Shown here: positions 13,504-19,953 of the stretch, piece by piece
Layout of the letters: each line of letters opens with the position of its first letter
Numbering within the stretch: position 1 is the stretch's first letter
From: UBA11358 sp049517655
GTDB lineage: Bacteria; Verrucomicrobiota; Verrucomicrobiia; Limisphaerales; UBA11358
DNA length: 34,371 nucleotides
Direction: 5' to 3'
Assembly (NCBI GenBank): GCA_049517655.1
Contig: JBEKRQ010000006.1
Location: 1-34,371 of the forward strand
Program-made: the position numbers and the translations under genes
Notes under the pieces: generated by a model
The model's database searches: none
What the model was told of the DNA's origin: nothing
What the model saw: the letters and a program-made list of their open reading frames with translations, nothing else

Positions 13504-13887
13504 ATGCCAGAACGAATTCTATCTTTCCGTGATTTGCGGGTGTATCAAGAGACATTTGAGTTGCAACAAGCCATCTTTAAGCTTTCCAAAAGCTGGCCGG
13601 GGGATGAAAAATTCGCGCTTACGGATCAAATTCGACGATCGTCACGTTCCGTTGGAGCGAATATCGCTGAATCATGGGCCAAACGGAGTTATCCATCTCA
13701 CTTCATCAGCAAATTGACCGACGCCGATGGAGAATTACAAGAAACTTCACATTGGCTTACGACTGCTTTGGCGTGTCAACACATCGCCGAAAACGAACAT
13801 GCTAAATTTCAGACGCACGTCAAAGAAATTGGAAAGATGCTGGGCAAAATGATGTCCATGCCGGAAAAATTCATACCCAATCACTGA
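13504..13887 (+). CDS. Second four-helix bundle protein (23S IVS / S23 family)
   Basis: A 127-residue protein with the family signature: 'FRDLRVYQETFELQQAIFKL', 'FALTDQIRRSSRSVGANIAE' and 'KLTDADGELQETSHWLTTAL'. 'DLrVyq.a', 'l..QiRRss.SvgaNiaE.' and the 'D...El.Et..wl' helix put it in a different branch of the family from the protein at 12684. The start is supported by 'aggaa' six bases upstream. Function unknown; family proteins form pentameric four-helix bundles that can bind nucleic acid, as known for the retroelement accessory protein Avd. Confidence 0.88.
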   Translation: MPERILSFRDLRVYQETFELQQAIFKLSKSWPGDEKFALTDQIRRSSRSVGANIAESWAKRSYPSHFISKLTDADGELQETSHWLTTALACQHIAENEHAKFQTHVKEIGKMLGKMMSMPEKFIPNH

Positions 13888-13954
13888 ACTCAATTTCCGC
13901 GACGGTGGCATTTCCGCCTTCTTCACCGTCCGTTGTCCGCTCCTCATTTCCAAC

Positions 13955-14099
13955 GTCTGATTTCCGTCTTCCGACTTCCGACTTCCGTCTTCCGTCTTCT
14001 GACTTCCGTCTTCCGACTTCTGACTTCCGACTTCCGACTTCTGACTTCCGACTTCCGACTTCTGACTTCCGACCTCCGACTTCTGACTTCCGACCTCCG
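13955..14099 (+). repeat. Long heptamer tract (cttccga type) between four-helix-bundle and HNH genes
   Basis: About 20 seven-base units (cttccga, cttctga, cctccga, cttccgt) run almost without break up to the stop codon of the HNH gene at 14100. All six frames stay open over much of it because 21 bases equal three units and seven codons. The peptides this produces (SEVGSRK, PTSDFRL) are not real genes. Confidence 0.85.
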
Positions 14100-14720
14100 T
14101 CATCCAACATCTTCACCCAGTTCAACGTTCCAGTAGGCAAGATCAATAAAGTGTTTCCAGCTGTCGTGCCGGTGCAGGCTGAAGTTAATCTGCACGAACG
14201 GTCGCCATTTCGGCCGCTTCGGCTTGCGAATGAGGTGCAGACCGGCCTCCTGCGGCGTGCGATTGGCTTTCTGGGTATTGCACTCGACGCATGAACAGAC
14301 AACGTTTTCCCACGTCGTCGGGCCGCCGCGGTCGCGCGGCAGGACGTGATCCAGATTCAAATCCTTCCGATCAAACGCGCGCCCGCAGTATTGGCACGTG
14401 TTTTTGTCGCGCTCAAAAATGTTGTGACGGGTGAACTTGACTTCCTTTTTCGGCAACCGGTCGTAAATGAGCAGCAGGATGATGCGCGGCACGCGGATGC
14501 GAAACGAAATGGTGTGGACCGACTCCTCGTGCGGCGCGTCTTCGGAAAGGTCGCGCCATTCATCGAAGTCAAATGTGCGGAACGAGCCGTCGTTGGTGTT
14601 GACAACGACCTGCGCCTGACCTTGAAACAACAACGCGAGGGCGCGCCGGGCGGTGCAGACGTTGACTGCCTGCCACAACCGGTTTAACACCAGCACGTGC
14701 TGATTCAACGTGGTATTCAT
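14100..14720 (-). CDS. HNH endonuclease
   Basis: With the start at ATG 14720 ('MNTTLNQHVLVLNRLWQAVN') the protein has 206 residues. The C-terminal half holds the HNH core: zinc cysteines 'CQYCG', the 'LNLDHVLPRDRGGPTTWENV' segment with the catalytic His and Asn, and the second pair 'CVECN' with 'KANRTPQEAGLHLIRKP'. The N-terminal part ('RLWQAVNVCTARRALALLFQ') is typical of a widespread group of chromosomal HNH proteins often annotated only as 'HNH endonuclease'. The target is unknown. It is convergent with the second four-helix-bundle gene, and its stop codon abuts the heptamer tract. Confidence 0.88.
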   Translation of the reverse strand: MNTTLNQHVLVLNRLWQAVNVCTARRALALLFQGQAQVVVNTNDGSFRTFDFDEWRDLSEDAPHEESVHTISFRIRVPRIILLLIYDRLPKKEVKFTRHNIFERDKNTCQYCGRAFDRKDLNLDHVLPRDRGGPTTWENVVCSCVECNTQKANRTPQEAGLHLIRKPKRPKWRPFVQINFSLHRHDSWKHFIDLAYWNVELGEDVG

Positions 14721-14788
14721 GGCGTTTGCCTGAAAGAAAAATGCTAACAAAACCGGCGGCACCGGTCAATACCGCGACAAGGGCGTTT

Positions 14789-14896
14789 GTGTCCTAAATT
14801 GCCTCCGGAGCGCGGGCTTCAGCCCGCTTCGGCTCACAAATGGCAAGGGACAATGAAGCGGCATAAATGCCGCGCTCCTTCAATTAGGACATTACC
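14789..14896. mobile_element. MITE-like inverted-repeat element with 12-bp flanking direct repeats
   Basis: 'tgtcctaaattg' (14790-14801) and 'caattaggaca' (14881-14891) are terminal inverted repeats with a one-base indel. Inside, 'ggagcgcgg' (14807-14815) and 'ccgcgctcc' (14870-14878) continue the pairing, with two inner hairpins: 'gcgggct' / 'agcccgc' and 'gcggcat' / 'atgccgc'. The 12-mer 'acaagggcgttt' flanks the element at 14777-14788 and 14897-14908, as a target-site duplication would. No coding capacity. Confidence 0.65.
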
Positions 14897-14939
14897 ACAA
14901 GGGCGTTTCTAATCCTGCCCGGTCAAGAAGCTGCTGGGT

Positions 14940-17312
14940 TCAATGCTTCGTGATCGCGGCCTCGTGATACGGCTTTTTGGCCCGGTAAAGCTCGAGCAAT
15001 TGCCGGTTTTTCCCAGCCAGATCCTTTAAACCGGCGGCGTTTGCAAGCTGCTCCGCCTTTTTCGCCGTGGCCACCGCTTCCGGAAAACGGCCGGCTTCAG
15101 CATAAGCGGCGGCCAGCGTCCCGATGAACAGAGGTTTTTCATGGTGGGTCAGTTCACATGCGCGTTCGGCCAGGCGGACCGCCTCGGTCCCGTTGCGCAG
15201 TCCGTCATTGAAACTGGCGGCCAGAATCCACGCCAGATTGTTCAGCGCTTCGGCCAGATCAGGATTTAATCTCAATGCCTCCCGGTATTGGACCATCGCT
15301 TCCTGAATGCGGCCTGATTGGCCGAGGGCCACACCCAGTTGAAAATATGTTTCGGAGCGGTTTGGATTGACCCGGATGGCTTTGTGAAAGTTCTCGATCG
15401 CTTCATCGAACCGGCCCTTGGCGGCGAGGGCGAGGCCTAGGTTGTTCAGCACATCGGAGGAATTCGGATTGATCTGGAGGGCCATGTAATAGTTCTCAAT
15501 CGCTTTATCAAACCGGCCCCGGTCAGCGAGGGCGACACCCAGATTGTTCAGTGTCGGGAAGTGGGTCGGTTCAATCTGGAGGACCTTGTGATAATTCTCG
15601 ATCGCTTCATCAAACCGGCCCTGGTCGGCGAGGGCGACACCCAGATTGTTCAGCGCGTCGGGATAATTCGGATTGATCTGGAGGGCTTTGTGGTAGTGTT
15701 CCATTGCCTCTTCAATGTGCCCTTGGTTTCTAAGTAAATAACCCAGATTGTTGTGGGCCTCGGCGTAATCGGGTTTCAGGCGGATGGCGTCCTGGTATTG
15801 GCTGATCGCCTCGTCGATTTGGCCTTTTTTGACGAGGGCGACGCCGAGGTTGTTGTGGGCATCGGCGTAATCGGGTTTCAGGCGGATGGCGTCTTGGTAT
15901 TGGTTGATCGCCTCGTCGATTTGGCCTTTTTTGACGAGGGCGACGCCGAGGTTGTTGTGGGCGATGAGATTGTTCTCCGTGACTTCGAGCGTGTGCCGGA
16001 AAAGAGTTTCACTGTCCTTCCAATATCCGAGCTGTTGCCGCGTCAATGCCAGGCAGAGGATGATCGCCGTTGAACCCGCCACCGCCAATGCAATCTTATG
16101 GTAACGCCACCGTCTGGTTAGTTCATACGCGCCCCAGATGGTGAGAATCAGCACTCCCAGCGACGGAATATAAGTGTAACGATCCGCCATTGACTGATCG
16201 CCCACTTGCACCAAACCGATCACGGGCGCCAGCGTCCCGACAAACCACAGCCACCCCATCAGCAAAAAGGGATAGCGCCCCCGCTTCACAAACAGAAGCG
16301 CCGAAATGCCACATAAGAACACACCCATCAGCAGCACCTGCCCTAGCGGCCAATACCCGGGGTGTGGATAGAACACGGCTAAATCCGTTGGCCAGATCAT
16401 CTTCCCCAGATAACGGCAATACGAGACCAGAGCGTTTCCGCTACGTGCGCCGAGTGGCAGGACTCCAACCCCTGTCACAGAGCCTCCCTGCTTCTGCACC
16501 ACGAAGGTCACGAAGCTCACCACTGCCGTCAAGACAAAGAACGGGACTTTCTCCATTACTAATCGCCATGCACTTCTGGGGTGGAAGCGTTCCAATGGCC
16601 AGTAATCCAATAGCAACATAACGAACGGCCATGTCACCAGCATCGGCTTGCTCAGCAAGCCGAGGGTCAGGAAGAACAAAGTGAGCATGTAGTCCAAAGT
16701 CGCTGGCTGGGGGTCGAGCGCCGGAGCTATCCTCGCCTTAGGCTCCCGACTTGCAACTGTTAACCGCTTTCGTGCATACCGGCTGTAAAAAATTAGCGCG
16801 AGAAGACCGAAGAAACCACTGAGCACATCCTTGCGTTCAGCGACCCAGGCGACCGATTCGACGCGCAGCGGGTGAAAGGCAAACAGCGCCGCCACCAACA
16901 GGCTCCGCCACGTTGCGCCGGTCAACTGTCGCAGAAACGCGAACACAAGCGCCGCGTTGAGGGAGTGAAACAGCACATTGACCAGGTGATGTCCCCATGG
17001 ATTTAAACCAAACAGTCGACAGTCCAACATGTGGGACATCACCGTCAACGGATGCCAATTGATGCACACAGGATTCAAGAAAGCCCATTTCACTGACTCC
17101 CAGTTCAAACTGCCCTGAACATGTGGATTCGCTGTAACATAGTCCGGGTCATCGAAGTTAATGAAGTCACATCGCGTCGCCGGCCAGTAAAGGGCGATCG
17201 TCACCAGCACCAGCAATACGGCCAGGAGCCACACCGGAATACGCCGCGGAGCCGTCCCCGGAGCTGGTGCTTTCGCTGGTGCGGGTTTGGATTCAATCGC
17301 TGATTTGTGCAT
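14940..17312 (-). CDS. TMTC-like membrane protein with C-terminal TPR repeats (copy 1)
   Basis: From ATG 17312 ('MHKSAIESK') the protein has 790 residues. The N-terminal half (to about residue 430) is a multi-pass membrane region of the TMTC type: 'INFDDPDYVTANPHVQGSLN', 'NWHPLTVMSHMLDCRLFGLN', 'WGHHLVNVLFHSLNAALVF' and 'FHPLRVESVAWVAERKDVLS'. The Asp-Asp of 'NFDDPDYV' matches the acidic loop of GT-C glycosyltransferases. The C-terminal half has about seven TPR units ('AHNNLGVALVKKGQIDEA' type) and a terminal module ending 'LYRAKKPYHE'. In animals TMTC proteins are O-mannosyltransferases; for bacterial relatives the donor and acceptor are not established. The longer frame starts with GTG at 17321. 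Downstream of copy 2 on the same strand, 297 bases apart; that gap shows no gene. Confidence 0.85.
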   Translation of the reverse strand: MHKSAIESKPAPAKAPAPGTAPRRIPVWLLAVLLVLVTIALYWPATRCDFINFDDPDYVTANPHVQGSLNWESVKWAFLNPVCINWHPLTVMSHMLDCRLFGLNPWGHHLVNVLFHSLNAALVFAFLRQLTGATWRSLLVAALFAFHPLRVESVAWVAERKDVLSGFFGLLALIFYSRYARKRLTVASREPKARIAPALDPQPATLDYMLTLFFLTLGLLSKPMLVTWPFVMLLLDYWPLERFHPRSAWRLVMEKVPFFVLTAVVSFVTFVVQKQGGSVTGVGVLPLGARSGNALVSYCRYLGKMIWPTDLAVFYPHPGYWPLGQVLLMGVFLCGISALLFVKRGRYPFLLMGWLWFVGTLAPVIGLVQVGDQSMADRYTYIPSLGVLILTIWGAYELTRRWRYHKIALAVAGSTAIILCLALTRQQLGYWKDSETLFRHTLEVTENNLIAHNNLGVALVKKGQIDEAINQYQDAIRLKPDYADAHNNLGVALVKKGQIDEAISQYQDAIRLKPDYAEAHNNLGYLLRNQGHIEEAMEHYHKALQINPNYPDALNNLGVALADQGRFDEAIENYHKVLQIEPTHFPTLNNLGVALADRGRFDKAIENYYMALQINPNSSDVLNNLGLALAAKGRFDEAIENFHKAIRVNPNRSETYFQLGVALGQSGRIQEAMVQYREALRLNPDLAEALNNLAWILAASFNDGLRNGTEAVRLAERACELTHHEKPLFIGTLAAAYAEAGRFPEAVATAKKAEQLANAAGLKDLAGKNRQLLELYRAKKPYHEAAITKH
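15757..15960 (-). repeat. Two nearly identical 102-bp TPR units
   Basis: Bases 15757-15858 and 15859-15960 are tandem direct repeats differing at only a few positions. Each encodes one 34-residue TPR ('AHNNLGVALVKKGQIDEA...LKPDYA'), 33 of 34 residues being the same. This points to recent unit duplication. Confidence 0.85.
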
Positions 17313-17609
17313 GCGACTCACAAAAATTACTGCTCACCCTAAAGGGTTGGGAAATTTGGCACGCCCATTTGTAGCGGGAACAGCCGAGCGTTGGCAAGAT
17401 CGGTCGCATGCAAGCCAATGAGGGCGTACCGGGGGTAGTTTCGAGTATCATTTCTGTCAGGGCGTAAAAATTGGATTTTTTCACTCGTAAAAAACCGTGA
17501 CATTTCACTTTTTCAGTCGTTGATGGGAGATGTCACGAGCTTCGCAACCTGCACTCAGGCGGATCATTCTTTTTTCGTGTGCACCCATATCTGCGCTGTT
17601 CAACCGAAC

Positions 17610-19643
17610 TCATTGCCCTGTTGTGGCAGGCTCGTGATACGGCTTTTTGGCCCGGTAAAGCTTGAGCAATTGCCGGTTTTTCGCGGCCAGATCCTTTAAA
17701 CCGGCGGCGGCGGCAAGCTGCTCCGCCTTTTCCGCCGTGGTCACCGCTTCCGGGAAACGGCCGGCTTCAGCATAAGCGTCAGCCAGCGTCCCGATGAACA
17801 ACGGTTCGTGATAATGAGTCAACTCACACGCGCGTTCGGCCAAACGAACCGCCTCGGTCCCGTTGCGCAGTCCGTCATTGGAACTGGCGGCCTGAATCCA
17901 CGCCAGGTTGTTCAGCGCTTCGTAATTGTTCGGATTGAGTTGCAACGCCTCGGCATAATAACTAACGGCCTCATCGGACCTGCCGGCCTCGCTCAAGGCC
18001 TTGGCCACTCCGGTCAGGGCCTTTTCATCCTTTGCTCCCAACAGGCTGACATTTGTGCACTCCTCGACCGCCCTGGCGTAATCGCCTAGTTCCAGCAGCA
18101 CGATTCCCATGCTCTCATGAGCCTTGGTGTAACGGGGATTTATTTTTATCTCCCTGGCAATGTAGTTGGTTGACTCCCGGAAATCCCCCTTCAAAGCCAG
18201 AAGCTCCCCCATGTTAAGGTTCGCCCTCTGGAACTCCGGGTTTATGCGCAAGGCCTCCCGATAATGCTCCATCGCCTCTTCATAACGCCCGGCCCTGCCA
18301 AGCACCCAGCCGAGCTGGAATTGGGCAGCATCGTTCACCGGATTCACCGCCAGACAATGGGTCCACAGCGTGATACTGTTCCGCCAATAACCGACTTGGA
18401 CCCAACTGAGAACACCAAAAACCAACAGCACTGTCCCCGCAGCCCCACTGATTAAGAATGGCGTCAACTTCCAGCGGATGGCCATATCCGCCAGTGCCCA
18501 GACCACCGCCACGAAAATGCCAATCGAAGGAATATACATGTAGCGGTCCGCCAAGGGCTGATTACTCATGGCTACAATTCCAATCACCGGCACCAGCGTG
18601 CCCAGAAACCAAAGCCAGCCAAAAATCAAATAGGGCTGCTTGCGCAGACGGTTTAATGTGAACCCGGTGATCAGCAGCAAAATGAGGGCTGCCCCCAGCC
18701 ATTGCCAGGATTCCCAATGACCCGGGCTGGGGTAATAAACTATCAGACCTTCCGGCCAGACCATTTTGCCGAGATACCGGACATATGAGACGGCAGCATT
18801 GGACAGGCGGAAACTCCAGGCAGCCGTGGGGCCTGAAACGAAATGATCTCCCCACTTCATTGTCAGATAGGTAATGACACAAGATGCCAGCGTTAGCCCG
18901 AAGAACAGCAGTTTTTCCCGGATTAAACGTCCCAAGGTTTCCGGCCGGTTGGCAACCCTTGAACCAGCCCAACCACCTGATTGAAGGTTCGAGATCCTGT
19001 TAAGCGGCCAAAAATCCAGCAACAACAATACGCACGGAAACGTCACCAGCATCGGCTTTGCCGCCAGACCAAGGGTAAGAAACAAAAGGGTCAGCAGGTA
19101 AAAACGGCCTGCCCTGGATTTTTGCGTTCCAATCTCCGTGACGTGTCGAACATAAGCCTGAAGTGCCAGCAAAAATAAAAACGTGCTCAAGACGTCCTTC
19201 CGTTCCGTCACCCAGGCCACTGATTCCACATGCAAGGGGTGAAGTGCAAAAAGAGCCGCCACGAGGGCGCTGCGCTTCCAGGCTCCGGTCATCCGCTGGA
19301 GCACACGATACAAGAGGAGCGTATTGGCCACGTGAAACGCCGCGTTCATCAGGTGGTGCCAGCCGGCGGACAACCCGAACAACTCACAATCCAACATGTG
19401 CGACCACCAGGCCACCGGGTGCCAAAAGTCAAAATAACTTGTCGTCAGCGCCCAGACGGCACCGTGCCAGGTCAGTCCCGCCGTTACTGCCGGATTCTGA
19501 TATACCAGGTAAGGGTCATCGTAATTGCAGAAATCAAAACCGGCCACCCGGCAGTAAACCGCCAGTGTCACCACGCCCAGACAAAGACTAATCAGCGTAT
19601 CGCGCGAAACAGCCACCCGCCCGCCGGGCGAACTGGTTTGCAT
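17610..19643 (-). CDS. TMTC-like membrane protein with C-terminal TPR repeats (copy 2)
   Basis: The start ATG 19643 ('MQTSSPGGRVAVSRDTLISL') is preceded by 'aggagcggt', a good Shine-Dalgarno site; the frame also extends to GTG 19664. The 677-residue product has the same plan as copy 1: 'CNYDDPYLVYQNPAVTAGLT', 'WHPVAWWSHMLDCELFGLSA' and 'ALHPLHVESVAWVTERKDVL' in a multi-pass membrane half, then about five TPR units ('AAQFQLGWVLGRAGRYEEAM', 'EALNNLAWIQAASSNDGLRN') and the terminal module ending 'LYRAKKPYHEPATTGQ'. The acidic pair in 'YDDP' fits a GT-C transferase. Sequence beyond the stop ('gaaTCATTGCC' strand-wise) is also shared with copy 3. Role as for copy 1: probably glycosylation of exported molecules, by inference only. 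Confidence 0.85.
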   Translation of the reverse strand: MQTSSPGGRVAVSRDTLISLCLGVVTLAVYCRVAGFDFCNYDDPYLVYQNPAVTAGLTWHGAVWALTTSYFDFWHPVAWWSHMLDCELFGLSAGWHHLMNAAFHVANTLLLYRVLQRMTGAWKRSALVAALFALHPLHVESVAWVTERKDVLSTFLFLLALQAYVRHVTEIGTQKSRAGRFYLLTLLFLTLGLAAKPMLVTFPCVLLLLDFWPLNRISNLQSGGWAGSRVANRPETLGRLIREKLLFFGLTLASCVITYLTMKWGDHFVSGPTAAWSFRLSNAAVSYVRYLGKMVWPEGLIVYYPSPGHWESWQWLGAALILLLITGFTLNRLRKQPYLIFGWLWFLGTLVPVIGIVAMSNQPLADRYMYIPSIGIFVAVVWALADMAIRWKLTPFLISGAAGTVLLVFGVLSWVQVGYWRNSITLWTHCLAVNPVNDAAQFQLGWVLGRAGRYEEAMEHYREALRINPEFQRANLNMGELLALKGDFRESTNYIAREIKINPRYTKAHESMGIVLLELGDYARAVEECTNVSLLGAKDEKALTGVAKALSEAGRSDEAVSYYAEALQLNPNNYEALNNLAWIQAASSNDGLRNGTEAVRLAERACELTHYHEPLFIGTLADAYAEAGRFPEAVTTAEKAEQLAAAAGLKDLAAKNRQLLKLYRAKKPYHEPATTGQ

Positions 19644-19683
19644 ACCGCTCCTATCCATAAGCACGTCTGTGCGGCAAAATTAA

Positions 19684-19950
19684 TTATGAGACCAATTTTT
19701 CAGAAAATTGGTTGACACTTTTTGGTTTTGGTTTTGCTGAACGGAGATCAGTCTCTGGTGGCGGAGTCAGAATTCCACGACCGCTCGCCACAGCATGGCG
19801 GCTCGACGGTGATCCATCCTTCTGCATGCTTTCAATCATCCACCCAAACTCTTCGGGCAGCAATCGGGAAATGTTTTGGCGTTGGCGCAAAGTCCAACGC
19901 TGACGTTGGGCGTCGTCGCGGAAGACAGCGCGGTCGGTGACCGAGTTCAT
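19684..19950 (-). CDS. Possible 88-residue ORF in the gap between TMTC-like genes
   Basis: ATG at 19950 follows the stop of copy 3 by three bases, so it could be translated from the same transcript. The product ('MNSVTDRAVFRDDAQRQRWT', later 'LLPEEFGWMIESMQKDGSPS') is polar and basic, with no family I recognise. The ~310-base gap also contains a perfect hairpin ('accaatttt' 19691-19699 / 'aaaattggt' 19704-19712) and three 'ccaacg'/'cgttgg' segments (19880-19909) that can pair alternatively. It may be a non-coding dispersed element. Confidence 0.25.
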   Translation of the reverse strand: MNSVTDRAVFRDDAQRQRWTLRQRQNISRLLPEEFGWMIESMQKDGSPSSRHAVASGRGILTPPPETDLRSAKPKPKSVNQFSEKLVS

Positions 19951-19953
19951 GTC

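Noticed and set aside
12684..13887. Diversity-generating retroelement, because the four-helix-bundle proteins resemble its accessory protein Avd
   Set aside because: There is no reverse transcriptase and no template/variable repeat pair in the window.
12591..14103. Possible CRISPR array
   Set aside because: Units are seven bases, without unique spacers, and no cas gene is nearby.
13747..14302. Open frames on both strands over the repeat at 13955-14099 giving peptides such as SEVGSQK and PTSDFRL repeats
   Set aside because: They are by-products of a period-7 tract that has no stops in most frames; the real genes here are the four-helix-bundle gene and the HNH gene on either side.
15757..15960. 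Tandem repeat as a regulatory or CRISPR-like array
   Set aside because: It is explained by two 34-residue TPR units of the coding sequence.
17313..17609. Gene in the gap between TMTC-like copies 1 and 2
   Set aside because: The only frames are short and protein-unlike; probably promoter and leader sequence of copy 1.
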